A stretch of 64,000 bases of DNA, from assembly GCF_020329505.1 (NCBI RefSeq), contig NZ_JAGKJJ010000006.1, positions 186,001 to 250,000 on the forward strand. The letters are read 5' to 3'. This document shows positions 45,568 to 55,038 of the stretch, one piece after another. The notes below the pieces were generated by a model. The model was given only the letters and a program-made list of their open reading frames with translations, searched no databases and was not told the origin of the DNA. A program made the translations under genes and the position numbers. This DNA comes from Bradyrhizobium semiaridum. Its GTDB lineage: Bacteria > Pseudomonadota > Alphaproteobacteria > Rhizobiales > Xanthobacteraceae. The first letter of the stretch is position 1. Every line of letters begins with the position of its first letter.

Positions 45568-46206
45568 TCAACGCTTGCGCGGTCGCTTGGCCGCCTTTTT
45601 GCCGGCCTTCCTCTTGCTGCCGACCTTCTTCTTGACAGGCCTCTTCCCGCGGCCCGATTTGGTTCGTCTGAAGGCCGGCCTGCGCAGCTCGAGCTTCGGC
45701 CAGCTGATCGGCTGTTCGCCATGATCGGGATCGTTGTCGCCGGGCGGATCCTCCGCGCTGTCATCCATCGGACCTTTCACGACCAGATGGACCAGATAGG
45801 TATTGCCGGCCGTATTCAGATAGTTCGCAAGCGGCTCGTTGTTGCTTGGGAACAGATGCGGATGACGGACCTGACTGTTTTCCTCGACCGAGAACTTGAC
45901 CGCCCTGATGGCAGATCGGGTCATTGCATCGCCGAGGATTCTCTTGATCGCATCCTGCGTATCCTGCGTCAGCACATGATGGAGGAAGAAGAACCATTTC
46001 CGCTTGGCGTCGTCGCTGCCGTAGTCCCGGCTCGGGTAGGCGCCGATGCGAAACGCCACCCGCCACAATCGGTGGTTCGCGTCGAACAGCTTTTCCTTCT
46101 TGTTGTGCCGGCGAAGCGACGCCAGTTCCGTACCGCTGAACAGCTCATTCAGCCGGTCCACGATTTCAGCATCGGGACCGCTGCCGACGGGAAGTAGGGC
46201 ACCCAT
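45568..46206 (-). CDS. hypothetical protein with Lys/Arg-rich tail, 212 residues
   Basis: Start ATG 46206 abuts the stop of the upstream gene (TGA ATG). The body (about 1-165) is soluble and mixed: EIVDRLNELFSGTELASLRR, then WFFFLHHVLTQDTQDAIKRI and YLNTAGNTYLVHLVVKG. The final 35 residues are almost entirely K, R, G, P and A (GKRPVKKKVGSKRKAGKKAA), resembling histone-H1-like or nucleoid-binding tails, so contact with nucleic acid or an acidic partner is possible. I do not recognise the body. Third gene of an operon with the cyclase/ATPase and metallopeptidase genes. Confidence 0.7.
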   Translation of the reverse strand: MGALLPVGSGPDAEIVDRLNELFSGTELASLRRHNKKEKLFDANHRLWRVAFRIGAYPSRDYGSDDAKRKWFFFLHHVLTQDTQDAIKRILGDAMTRSAIRAVKFSVEENSQVRHPHLFPSNNEPLANYLNTAGNTYLVHLVVKGPMDDSAEDPPGDNDPDHGEQPISWPKLELRRPAFRRTKSGRGKRPVKKKVGSKRKAGKKAAKRPRKR

Positions 46207-46803
46207 TCATCTTCTCCCTTGTGCAAATTGACCGACACGCAAAAATTCAGACAGATAACACCGCGGAATAGCCGGCGCGGATTCCGGTCGAACGAGTATG
46301 CGTTTTCGCGAAGGCCAATGATCGGCCCAGCACACGCTTGGACCACGCTTGCGGACCGTCGCGCCGCAAACGGCGGGCGCTATGCTCTCAACGCTCGCGA
46401 CGGCCTGCTCGATCGAGAACATCCGCCCTGTCCTCTTCTTCAGCCGGGCCATGCCATCGGTCAAAACCCAGCGATCCGCCGCGCACTCGCAGCCGAGTTC
46501 GGCATTGGCGGCGAGCCGTCCGCCCCTCGACAGGTGATGCCCGACCTCGTGAAGCAGGGTGAATATCAACCCGTCGGCACCGATCGAGGCGTGATAGGCC
46601 AATCCGCCGTAGAGGCGGACGACACGGTCGTTGCCACGAATGAACGCCTGCGCATTGACGGTCGTGCTTGCTTCATCGAGTTCGAAGCGCAGCTCTGGAA
46701 ATGCCTGCCTGAAATCAGTCAGGATCTCGTAAAGGAGCTGGTGCCGGCAGATGCGGGCGCTTCCCTTGCCGAGCGGTTCGCCGGTGGTATTCGCAAACAG
46801 CAT
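46207..46803 (-). CDS. HExxH zinc metallopeptidase-like protein
   Basis: 198 residues from ATG 46803, seven bases after the stop of the upstream cyclase gene; a GTG at 46869 would overlap that gene by 59 bases. FTLLHEVGHHLSRGG gives zinc ligands H85 and H89 with catalytic E86, and ECAADRW about 20 residues later has the ExxAD arrangement of the third ligand seen in M48 and ImmA/IrrE-like families. No signal peptide or membrane helix, so it is probably cytoplasmic, which favours an ImmA-like regulatory protease over an M48 membrane enzyme. No exact family can be assigned. Confidence 0.72.
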   Translation of the reverse strand: MLFANTTGEPLGKGSARICRHQLLYEILTDFRQAFPELRFELDEASTTVNAQAFIRGNDRVVRLYGGLAYHASIGADGLIFTLLHEVGHHLSRGGRLAANAELGCECAADRWVLTDGMARLKKRTGRMFSIEQAVASVESIAPAVCGATVRKRGPSVCWADHWPSRKRILVRPESAPAIPRCYLSEFLRVGQFAQGRR

Positions 46804-46810
46804 GAGGTCA

Positions 46811-49800
46811 TCAACTGTTATTGGCTTCGTTCGAACTGCGAATCGATCTGACGGTCTTTCCCGCGGCACCGACGAAGGGCGCGAAAATCATCGCCCCGGT
46901 CTCCTCAAGCAGCGCCGTAGCGCGGTCCAATTCCTTTGCGCCCTCGGCCGCTTCTTCGCTGCTGTCGGATCGCAATAAGAGATCGGCCCGCACCGACCGT
47001 GCGAGGCATTCCGGAATGCGCGCATGCCGCTCGACCGCAACCGCGATCGCCTCATCGACGACGGACAATGCCGTGGCCGTGTCGCCTTTCAACCGATATG
47101 CATTCGCCAGATCCGCCAGGATGCGTGCCTCGTTCTCGAGACCGGCCTTGCGGGATCGCGCAAAGTCGAGCGCCGCCTCCAGATCCTCGATCGACGCGGA
47201 GATGCGGCCGGCTACCAAATGGGCCAAGCCGCGGCTGGCCTGGGCATAGACCCGCAGATACGGGTTTCCGCTCTTCATCGCGAGCGAGAAGGCACGATCG
47301 GCGTGGTGCTGGGCCAACCCGACGTCGCCTTCGGACCACGCAAGGTCGACATAGGCGAGGCTTGGAATGACGTAGTGAATGGCGTCGACCTGGCTGCCAT
47401 CCAGTTGCAGCACGTGGTCGAGCAGCGGCCGCGCCTCGGAGCCGCGCCCGAGCATCACAAGCGTCTGCCCGCGCATCGCGGTCAGCCAGATCTCGACGTC
47501 GAAGCCGAGCGTCTCGCGGTCGGACTTCACGATCTCCGAGGCACGCGCGGCCGCTTCCAGGTTCATCTGCAGCGCCTCCGACATGCGGCCGGAGAGCCGG
47601 AGCGCATGGCAGAGAACGGCCTTCAGCGTCACCTGGACGCTGGTATCGGTGCTGCTGTCGGCGAGCGCCTTGGCTTCCAGCACCCTGTCGACATATTCGT
47701 CGGCCGAACCGCCATTCGCCAAGATCCGGCCGTAGGCCGCGTGGATCAGCGTGTTGGCGCGCAGATCGCCGATCGCGAGTGCAATGCCGCGAGCCTCTTC
47801 GAAATAGACTTGCGCATCCGCGGCGGGAATTCCCTCGCGCCAGCCGAAATTCACGATCTGGCCGCAAGCCATCATCTTCAGATAGTCGGTCATCTGCGAC
47901 GCGGGCTGGTGCATCAATAGCTCACGCACCTTCTTCCAGCTGCGCAGGGCCTGACTCGGATCGTTGGCGCCGACCCAGACCGCGGCGCGCATATGCTGCT
48001 GCGCAGCCTTCAGGTGCTCGCCGGCATGCTCCCAATGGTAGGCGAGCAGCGACGCGCGCTCCTCGGCGCGTTCCTTGAACAGCTTTTCGATGGCCTGCGC
48101 GACGGCTGCGTGCAGCTCACGCCGCCGCTCGTGCAGCAGCGACAGATACGCGACCTCCTGGATCAGCGGATGACGGAACGCGATCAGCCGCTGCTCGAAG
48201 GGCGGCACGTCGTAGAGCAGCTCGGCCCGACGCAAATGTCCGACTGCTTCCAGCAGGTCGGCCTGCACCAGTCCGGCTACGGCATCGAGGACCGCCAGCG
48301 AGATTTCGCGCCCGGCCACCGACGCGACCTCGAGGGCGCGTTTCGCACGCTCGTCGAGCCGATCGATGCGCGCCGCGACGACCGCCTGCACGGTGGTCGG
48401 AAGCGGGATGGTGTCGATGCCGCCCTTCAGGCGATAGGCACCCTTCTCACCCTCGAAATCGCCGCGCTCGATGAGCACGTTCATCAGCTCTTCGAGAAAG
48501 AACGGATTGCCGTGCGCGCGCTCGACGATGTTCCTGCTCAACAGCGCGAGCGACGGGTCGGTCCCGAAATGGTCGCGCAGGATCGATTGCGCCTCCGCGG
48601 GCTCGAGCGGCGCCATGTTGATCTGACGGTAGTGCGATCGCTGCATCAGCGGCGCGGTAAATCCCGCCCTGAAATTGACCAGCAGCATGGTCGTGGTCCC
48701 GACGACGGCGTCGGCAAGCGCCTCGACGAACTCCTCGCTGGCCGCATCGATCCAGTGCAGATCGTCGATCAAGACGACCGTCACGTTGTCGCGCGGTGCG
48801 GAGCGCACCAATTCGCCGACGAAGTTGAGCAGCTGGGTCTTGCGCGCCTTGGGATCCAGTTTTGGAGCCGGCTGGTGCGGATCGGCGAGGCCGAGGAACT
48901 CCAGCAGCACCGGCGCCAGATGATCGGAGACCGGCATTCCGGCCAGCCGGTCGAGGATCCGACGGCGCGAAACATCAGGCGTTTCCTCCTTGATGCGCAA
49001 GCCGAAGATATCGCGGAACAGCGCCAGCACCGGCTGAAACGGCGTTGCGCGGCCGTGCGCGAGCACGCGGGCTTCGAAAACACGGATGCCCCGGCCGCGA
49101 CAATTTTCGGCGAATTCAAAGCAAAGCCGGCTCTTCCCGATGCCGGCTTCGCCGACAACGCCGACCACGCGGCCGTCACCCCGGCGGGTGCTCTCGAGTT
49201 CGGCCGTCAGAGCGGCGAACTCGTCGCCGCGCCCGGTCAGTGGGCTTAGCCGCCGTCCGGTTCGGAACACGCCGCTCGATGGCGCGTGCTGAAGTCCGCG
49301 CAGCTTGAGCACCTCGACCGGGGCCGCGAGCCCCCGAATGGTCTGCTCGCCAAGCGGCTCGACCTCGACGAACTGCCGTGCGACCGCATAGGTCTCCCGC
49401 GAGATCAGGATCGTCCCGGGCTCGGCAAGGTGTTCCAGGCGGCTGGCGAGGTGCACATTGGCGCCCGCGGCGTCATAGGTCTGGTAGATGCCGTGCTCGA
49501 TGGCCTGAAACACGACCTCGCCGGTATGGACGCCGACGCGGATCTGCAGATCGACGTCATGCAGCCGCTTGACGTCATCCTGCATGGCGAGGGCCGCCAG
49601 ACAGCCCCGCACCGCGTGATCTTCATGGGGCTGCGGCGCGCCGAACATCGCCATGACGCCATCGCCCTGCGCCTTGTTGACGACACCGCCGTAGCGATGG
49701 ACGGCCTCGTTCATGAGGTCGAGCACCGGCTGCAGTCGCCGCATGCCGAGTTCGGGATCGCCGAGGCTGTCGATGATGCCGGTCGAGTTGCTGATGTCGG

Positions 49801-50050
49801 CGAACAGGATGGTGAGGTGCTTCCGCTCGCCGCCCTTGGCGTGCAGGCTCCTCAGCGCGCGTTCATGCGACGGCTGCGCGTGGGCCGCGTCGATCGCCGT
49901 GACCAGCGCAGCGCCGCATTTGCCGCAGAAGCGGCTGCTCGATCCGTTCAGGTGGCCGCAAGCTTCACACGCAATTCCGAGAGAGGCCCCGCACCCTTCG
50001 CAATACTCATTGGTCGCCTTGTTCTGACAACCGCAACGCAAACATTGCAT
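46811..50050 (-). CDS. zinc-ribbon class III adenylate/guanylate cyclase with AAA ATPase and helical repeats
   Basis: 1079 residues from ATG 50050. Residues 1-49 form a double zinc ribbon with four CxxC pairs (MQCLRCGC, CEGCGASLG, CEACGHLN, CGKCGAAL). A class III cyclase domain spans about 75-245: LTILFADISNSTG with the first metal aspartate, and KAQGDGVMAMFGAP with the second. A STAND-like ATPase follows, Walker A VGEAGIGKSRLCF near 307 and Walker B VTVVLIDDLHWID. The C-terminal 450 residues are TPR-like helical repeats. This layout senses a signal through the repeats and ATPase and would make cAMP or cGMP, if active. It heads a three-gene operon. Confidence 0.9.
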   Translation of the reverse strand: MQCLRCGCQNKATNEYCEGCGASLGIACEACGHLNGSSSRFCGKCGAALVTAIDAAHAQPSHERALRSLHAKGGERKHLTILFADISNSTGIIDSLGDPELGMRRLQPVLDLMNEAVHRYGGVVNKAQGDGVMAMFGAPQPHEDHAVRGCLAALAMQDDVKRLHDVDLQIRVGVHTGEVVFQAIEHGIYQTYDAAGANVHLASRLEHLAEPGTILISRETYAVARQFVEVEPLGEQTIRGLAAPVEVLKLRGLQHAPSSGVFRTGRRLSPLTGRGDEFAALTAELESTRRGDGRVVGVVGEAGIGKSRLCFEFAENCRGRGIRVFEARVLAHGRATPFQPVLALFRDIFGLRIKEETPDVSRRRILDRLAGMPVSDHLAPVLLEFLGLADPHQPAPKLDPKARKTQLLNFVGELVRSAPRDNVTVVLIDDLHWIDAASEEFVEALADAVVGTTTMLLVNFRAGFTAPLMQRSHYRQINMAPLEPAEAQSILRDHFGTDPSLALLSRNIVERAHGNPFFLEELMNVLIERGDFEGEKGAYRLKGGIDTIPLPTTVQAVVAARIDRLDERAKRALEVASVAGREISLAVLDAVAGLVQADLLEAVGHLRRAELLYDVPPFEQRLIAFRHPLIQEVAYLSLLHERRRELHAAVAQAIEKLFKERAEERASLLAYHWEHAGEHLKAAQQHMRAAVWVGANDPSQALRSWKKVRELLMHQPASQMTDYLKMMACGQIVNFGWREGIPAADAQVYFEEARGIALAIGDLRANTLIHAAYGRILANGGSADEYVDRVLEAKALADSSTDTSVQVTLKAVLCHALRLSGRMSEALQMNLEAAARASEIVKSDRETLGFDVEIWLTAMRGQTLVMLGRGSEARPLLDHVLQLDGSQVDAIHYVIPSLAYVDLAWSEGDVGLAQHHADRAFSLAMKSGNPYLRVYAQASRGLAHLVAGRISASIEDLEAALDFARSRKAGLENEARILADLANAYRLKGDTATALSVVDEAIAVAVERHARIPECLARSVRADLLLRSDSSEEAAEGAKELDRATALLEETGAMIFAPFVGAAGKTVRSIRSSNEANNS

Positions 50051-50120
50051 CGTAGGCCTCTTGAAGAGAGCTGCAGACGCAGGCAACCGCAACAAGCCAT
50101 AAAACCAACGCGAGAACGAT

Positions 50121-50139
50121 CAACAATCGGGTATTGTTG
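50121..50139. promoter_or_regulatory. inverted repeat upstream of the cyclase operon
   Basis: CAACAAT (50121-50127), spacer CGGGT, ATTGTTG (50133-50139), perfect 7-bp arms, 71 bases upstream of the ATG at 50050. The neighbourhood is locally AT-richer, as promoters are. Possible operator. Confidence 0.4.
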
Positions 50140-50274
50140 CGAATCTTAGCAAAGCTGACTGCATCTGTCGTGCCATTTTATGGCGCACGCGCAGATTGCG
50201 ACGCTCCGGCGCATGGCTTTCGTCCGATCCTAAGTTGCGAACGGCGGCCCGCCGAGCACTCAAGTTGCAGCCGG

Positions 50275-51021
50275 CTAGCTCTGCAATGCATGGCTTTCGT
50301 GGCCGAAATAAGCGCGCTCGAGCCGGTGTGGCAAATCGCTCTCGCCGGTCGGCGCCTCCAGCGCGATCGCACCCTGCACCAGGGCGTAGACCCGATCGGC
50401 CGAGGCCAGCGCCTTTTCCAGGAGTTGCTCGACCAGCAGCACGGAGGTGCCCTGCTCGCGCAGCCGGCGCACCACGGTGAGGACGCGGTCGACCAGCACC
50501 GGCGACAGGCCGGCGGAGGGTTCGTCCAGCATCAGCAGCCGCGGCCGCCGGACCAGGCCCTGCGCCACGGTCAGCATCTGCTGCTGTCCGCCGGACAGCG
50601 CGCCGCCGCGCTCGTGACGCTTCTCGGCGATCTCGGGGAAGAACGACAGCGCCTCCTCGACCCGCGCCGCGCGCTCGGCCCGCGGCAGATCGTAGCCGGC
50701 GAGCAGCAGATTGTCGGTGACGGAAATCTGCGTGAACACGCGGTGGCCCTCGATCACATGGACGAGGCCGGCGCGCGCCGCATCGCGCGGCGTGGCGTTG
50801 GTCATGTCGCGGCCGTCGAAGCGGACCTGTCCGGCATTGACCGGCAGCAGCCCCGACATCGCACGCAGCAGCGTGGTCTTGCCGGCACCGTTGGGGCCGA
50901 GCAGCGCCACCACCTCGCCGGCCGCGATCCTGATGTCGATGCCATGCAGCACGCGGATCTTGCCGTAGCCGGATTCCAGCGCGCTCACCGAGAGCAGAGG
51001 TTCAGCCGCCGAGGTAAGCAC
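50275..51021 (-). CDS. livF: branched-chain amino acid ABC transporter ATP-binding protein (LivF type)
   Basis: 248 residues from GTG 51021, supported by GGGAGG six bases upstream. Walker A LLGPNGAGKTTLLRAMSG, signature LSGGQQQMLTVAQGL, Walker B RLLMLDEPSAGLSPVLVD, all with LivF-specific spelling. The start overlaps the end of the LivM-LivG gene by 20 bases. Last gene of the operon; it pairs with the LivG domain fused to the permease. Confidence 0.93.
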   Translation of the reverse strand: MLTSAAEPLLSVSALESGYGKIRVLHGIDIRIAAGEVVALLGPNGAGKTTLLRAMSGLLPVNAGQVRFDGRDMTNATPRDAARAGLVHVIEGHRVFTQISVTDNLLLAGYDLPRAERAARVEEALSFFPEIAEKRHERGGALSGGQQQMLTVAQGLVRRPRLLMLDEPSAGLSPVLVDRVLTVVRRLREQGTSVLLVEQLLEKALASADRVYALVQGAIALEAPTGESDLPHRLERAYFGHESHALQS

Positions 51022-52801
51022 TGACGACCTCCCTGTGCACGCGGATCTCGGCCGGCGTTCCCGCCGCCAGCGTGCGGCCGAGATTGAGCACGGTGACCTG
51101 GTGGCAGATGTCGAAGATCAGATCGGCATGATGCTCGACCAGCAGCACGCCGGTGCCACGGCCGCAGACCGCCTTGATCAACGTGGCCAGCCGCTCGATC
51201 TCGTCATTGGCGAGGCCCGCCGCGGGCTCGTCGAGCAGCAGGAAATCCGGATCGAGCATCAGCGCCCGCGCGATCTCGATGAAGCGTAGCTCGCTGTGCT
51301 GCAGGCGATCGGCGCGCACTTCGGCGAGCGCCTCCAATCCGACGACACCGAGCAGTGCACGGGCCTTGTCAGCCAGCAGGCGCTCGTCCGCGCCGTTGCG
51401 CGGCAACGCCAGCATCGCCTCCGCGAATGTCGCCCTGCCCTCGATCGAACCGCCGATCATGACGTTCTGCAGCACCGAGGCCTCGCCGATCACGCGCGGC
51501 GTCTGGAAGGTGCGCGCAATGCCGCGCGCGGCGCGCAGCACCGGCTGGCCCGCGGGCAGCGCCTCGCCGCCGAGTGTCATGCTGCCGGCCTTGGCCGCGT
51601 AGTAGCCGGAGATCACGTTCAAGGTCGTGGTCTTGCCGCTGCCGTTCGGGCCGATCAGGCCGTGGATCCGGCCGGGCACGACGTCGAGATCGAGGCCGTC
51701 GATCGCCTTCACGTTGCCGAAGCTCAGCGCGATGCCGCGCAGCTGCAGCGTCTTTCCGGCGTCGCGTCGGCGCACGATGTCGGCGAGCGCCGCCGGGCGC
51801 GGCACGATGGCGCGGTTCCTGGCGAGCGGGCGGCGGTTGCGGAAATCGAGCAGCGCCGCGATGCCGCCCGGCATCACCAGCACGATCACCAGCAGCAGCA
51901 CCGCATAGAGGAAGGTCGACCACGCCGCGAGCGGCGCCGCGATCTCCGGCAGGATGGTCAGGATGATGGTGCCGAGCATCGGACCGAGGATGGAGCCGCG
52001 ACCGCCGATCAGGATCGCAATGAAGAACAGCACCGACAGGTCGAAGGTGAAGGCATCGGGCGTGATGTAGGTCTGTAGCGTCGCGAACAGGCCGCCGGCG
52101 ATCGCCGCCAGCGCACCGGCGAACAGGAAGATCGCGATCAGCATTTTCGGCTTGGAGATGCCGCTGGCCTCGGCCGCGACCTCGGCATCACGCACCGCGA
52201 TCAGCGCGCGGCCGAAGCGGCTGCGCGCGATGTTGGCGCTCATCCAGGTCGTGATAGCAGCGCATGCGATGCACAGACTATAAAAGCCCCATGGCGTGTT
52301 GAACGGCGCCGGAAATTCCGGCCCGGCAATGCCGATACCGCCGCCGGTGACGCTCTGCCAAGCCAGCGCGATCTGGGTCACGATGGTGGCAAAGCCCAGC
52401 GTCGACATGGCGAAATAGAAGGTGCGCAGCCGCAGCGCCGGCAGCCCGACGATCACGCCGAAGATCGCGCCGATGCAAGCGGCAATTGGCAGCGCCGCGA
52501 ACACCGGTATAGCCGGCGTCACATTGCCGGCGACCAGCACGCTGGTGGTGTAGGCACCGAGCGTCAGCAGCGCAACATACCCGATCGCAAGATGGCCGGC
52601 GAAGCCGACCACCAGATTGAGGCCGGAGACCAGCACCCAGTAGATCGCCGCGCGCGTGCCGATCAGCACCCAATAGTCGTTGCTGACGAACGGCAGCAGA
52701 AATGCCGCGGCGAGGATGCCGAGGAACGGCGCGACATGCGGCAGCGCCGCGCGCCAAGCGCCGCTTTCGGTTCGCGACGGAGCGTCGGTGACCGCAGTCA
52801 T
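51002..52801 (-). CDS. fused LivM permease / LivG ATP-binding protein
   Basis: 599 residues. About 1-325 is the LivM permease (ten hydrophobic segments; LNLVVGFAGHLAIGYVALLTLG; GRALIAVRDAEVAAEASGI). About 350-599 is the LivG ATPase: HGLIGPNGSGKTTTLNVISG (Walker A), LQHSELRFIEIARALMLDPD in place of the LSGGQ signature, and FLLLDEPAAGLANDEIERL (Walker B). These are separate genes in E. coli; fusion is known in some rhizobia and burkholderias. One-base overlap (TGATG) with livH. Substrate may be amino acids, amides or aromatics. Confidence 0.92.
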   Translation of the reverse strand: MTAVTDAPSRTESGAWRAALPHVAPFLGILAAAFLLPFVSNDYWVLIGTRAAIYWVLVSGLNLVVGFAGHLAIGYVALLTLGAYTTSVLVAGNVTPAIPVFAALPIAACIGAIFGVIVGLPALRLRTFYFAMSTLGFATIVTQIALAWQSVTGGGIGIAGPEFPAPFNTPWGFYSLCIACAAITTWMSANIARSRFGRALIAVRDAEVAAEASGISKPKMLIAIFLFAGALAAIAGGLFATLQTYITPDAFTFDLSVLFFIAILIGGRGSILGPMLGTIILTILPEIAAPLAAWSTFLYAVLLLVIVLVMPGGIAALLDFRNRRPLARNRAIVPRPAALADIVRRRDAGKTLQLRGIALSFGNVKAIDGLDLDVVPGRIHGLIGPNGSGKTTTLNVISGYYAAKAGSMTLGGEALPAGQPVLRAARGIARTFQTPRVIGEASVLQNVMIGGSIEGRATFAEAMLALPRNGADERLLADKARALLGVVGLEALAEVRADRLQHSELRFIEIARALMLDPDFLLLDEPAAGLANDEIERLATLIKAVCGRGTGVLLVEHHADLIFDICHQVTVLNLGRTLAAGTPAEIRVHREVVSAYLGG

Positions 52802-53658
52802 CAGACCCTCCGCGCGGTCGAGACGCCGAACAGCCCCTGCGGCGCGGCGAGCAGAACGATGATGAACAGCGTGAACACCGCGACCGAGGAGAAGATGCCG
52901 CCGACCAGGAAGTTCGCGGCCTGCTGGAACAGGCCGAGCGCCAGCCCGCCAATGATCGCGCCGCGATTGTTGCCGAGCCCGCCGAGCGCCACCGGTACGA
53001 AGCCGTAGAAATTGAGCAGCGCGCCGTTGGCGAAGAAGGCAAGCAACAGCTGCCCGCCGGAATATCCGGCAATGCCGCCGACCACGCCGGCGAGGGCATA
53101 ACTCGCAATGCGCAGGTTGCGCTCGGGCAGGCCGAGCGCCCGCGCCGCGAAATTGTCCTCCGCTATGGCGAGGAAGGCGCGGCCGACCAGCGTGCGGCGG
53201 TAGAGATATTCGAGGCCGAGAATCGTGAACGCGCAGGCGACGACCGGCAGCCAGAATTTTTCATCCCATACGCCCTCGCCCCAGCCCGCGATGCGCGGGA
53301 ATGGCTGCGGCTCGGTGCCCCATTTGATCGCCGCGATCTGCTGGATCATCAGCGCGACCGCCAGGGTCGACAGCACGTAGAGGTGCTGGTCGAGGCTTTT
53401 CAGCACCGGCCGCACCGCGACGAACTCGGTGATGATGCCGATGATGGCGCAGCACACCAGCGTCAGCACGAAGCCGACGACGACAGGCAGTCCGAGCTTC
53501 AGCGTAAACATCGAACCGAACACGCCGCCCAGCATCGCGAGCTGGCCGGCGGTGAAGCTCATCACCCGTGAGGTCGAGAACATCGTGTTGTAGGTGACAC
53601 CGACCAGCGCGTAGATCGCGCCGGCCGCAAGGCCCGAGGCAAGGATCGAGGCGAGCAT
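52801..53658 (-). CDS. livH: branched-chain amino acid ABC transporter permease (LivH type)
   Basis: 285 residues with eight hydrophobic segments. The start LASGLAAGAIYALVGVTYNT and following MSFTAGQLAMLGGVF are LivH hallmarks; the conserved EAA-like loop is AIAEDNFAARALGLPERNLR. Forms the transmembrane pore with the LivM domain. Between the binding-protein gene (22 bases upstream) and the LivM-LivG fusion. Confidence 0.93.
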   Translation of the reverse strand: MLASILASGLAAGAIYALVGVTYNTMFSTSRVMSFTAGQLAMLGGVFGSMFTLKLGLPVVVGFVLTLVCCAIIGIITEFVAVRPVLKSLDQHLYVLSTLAVALMIQQIAAIKWGTEPQPFPRIAGWGEGVWDEKFWLPVVACAFTILGLEYLYRRTLVGRAFLAIAEDNFAARALGLPERNLRIASYALAGVVGGIAGYSGGQLLLAFFANGALLNFYGFVPVALGGLGNNRGAIIGGLALGLFQQAANFLVGGIFSSVAVFTLFIIVLLAAPQGLFGVSTARRV

Positions 53659-53680
53659 CGGCGGCGCCCTCGCCTTTGGC

Positions 53681-54877
53681 TCAACTGTACCCTGGCGCGA
53701 GCGCGAAGGTGCCGTTCTTGGCCGTAGAGGCCTCCGACATCACGATCTCCTCGGTCAGGTAGCCGTTATGCTCGGTCGGCGAGAAGCGATAATTGCCGAA
53801 ATAGCCGGGATAGCTCGACAGCGTGTTCCAGTATTTGATGATGTCGGCGCTGTTGGTCGAGCCGCCTTCCGCCACCGCTTTCGCGATCAGTTCGATGCAG
53901 TCCATGCCGCCGGCGACCCACCACAGCAGCGTGTCGTTGAGCGCCACGTTGGCCTTGGCGAGCCGCGCCACGAGATCCTCGCTCTTCGGCGGCAGCTTGC
54001 CGGCGCTGTCATAGCTGCAGCTCTTGTAGCCGATGGCGTAGACCTTCTTCCAGTTCTCCGGTTTGGCGACGAGGCTGGCGAGTTCGCCCGAGGCCATCGA
54101 GGGATGGCCGACGAAGGGTACGTCCCAGTTCATCGTGGCGCGGGTGTTGAACATGCGCGCCTCCATGCCGGTCGAGACGCTCCACACGATGATCGCCTCG
54201 GCGCCGGCGTTCTTGGCGCGCAGCATGTCCGGCGTCATGTCGGGCTGGGTCGCATCGACATTGGCCTGATAGACCACCTCGGCGCCGTCCTTCTTGAACG
54301 CCGCGACCGAGGCGCCGACCGCGGTGACGCCGTAGCCGGTGGTATCGCCGATCACGGCGACCTTCTTCACTTTGAGGATCTTCAGGCAATAGTTGCGCAC
54401 CGCGTCGTCCCACTGGTTGTTGGACGGAGCGATGCGGAACGCGTTCGGATACTTGACCGGATCGATCAGGCTCTCGACCACGCAGGGATGAATGTCGGGC
54501 ATCTTGGCGCGCGCCATGATCGGCGTCGTCGCCAGCGCCTCGCCGGAATTCAGCGGCCCCCACATCGCGTGCACCTTGGCCTGGCTGATCAGCTCCTGGG
54601 TGGCATTGACGGCCTTGGTAGGATCGCCCTGGGTATCGCGCATCACGATCTCGATCTTGCGGCCCTTCACCCCGCCCGCATTATTGATCGCGTCGACCGC
54701 GAAATTGACGCCGCGGTTGAAGCCGACCGTCGGCGCCGAGCTTGGGCCGGTGATCGCCGCCAAGCAGCCGATCTTGATCGGTTCCGACTGTGCGATGGCG
54801 GGGGCTGGGAAGGAGAAGGATACGGCGCCGAGTGCACCGGCGCTGCCCAACAAAACGTCACGGCGTGAAATGGCCAT
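53681..54877 (-). CDS. ABC transporter substrate-binding protein (LivK/Peripla_BP_6 type)
   Basis: 398 residues from ATG 54877, with GAGGGAG eight bases upstream; GTG 54886 is alternative. The N-terminus MAISRRDVLLGSAGALGAV has a twin-arginine SRRDVLLG motif, suggesting Tat export, then a cleavage site at PAIAQS. The mature protein starts IKIGCLAAITGPSSAPTVGF, the usual first strand of type I periplasmic binding proteins, and IVMRDTQGDPTKAVNATQEL follows. It feeds the LivH/LivM-G/LivF system encoded downstream. Ligand unknown. Confidence 0.92.
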   Translation of the reverse strand: MAISRRDVLLGSAGALGAVSFSFPAPAIAQSEPIKIGCLAAITGPSSAPTVGFNRGVNFAVDAINNAGGVKGRKIEIVMRDTQGDPTKAVNATQELISQAKVHAMWGPLNSGEALATTPIMARAKMPDIHPCVVESLIDPVKYPNAFRIAPSNNQWDDAVRNYCLKILKVKKVAVIGDTTGYGVTAVGASVAAFKKDGAEVVYQANVDATQPDMTPDMLRAKNAGAEAIIVWSVSTGMEARMFNTRATMNWDVPFVGHPSMASGELASLVAKPENWKKVYAIGYKSCSYDSAGKLPPKSEDLVARLAKANVALNDTLLWWVAGGMDCIELIAKAVAEGGSTNSADIIKYWNTLSSYPGYFGNYRFSPTEHNGYLTEEIVMSEASTAKNGTFALAPGYS

Positions 54878-54909
54878 GTGATGCACTCCCTCTTGATGCG
54901 CCCGTCGTT

Positions 54910-54944
54910 AGCTGCGGACGTCCGTTCATTTTCTGTCCGCAGCT
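54910..54944. repeat. perfect 10-bp inverted repeat upstream of the liv operon
   Basis: AGCTGCGGAC (54910-54919), 15-base spacer, GTCCGCAGCT (54935-54944). It lies 33 bases before the binding-protein start and about 95 bases after the dehydrogenase stop, so it could be an operator for liv or a terminator for the upstream unit. Confidence 0.5.
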
Positions 54945-55038
54945 CAGGGGCCGCGGTTTGGTGGGGTCGAGTTTGAGCTGGATGCGAACGGCTTGTCCAG
55001 CCGCTTCTGCGGAATTGATGGATGCCGTGCGCTCATGG

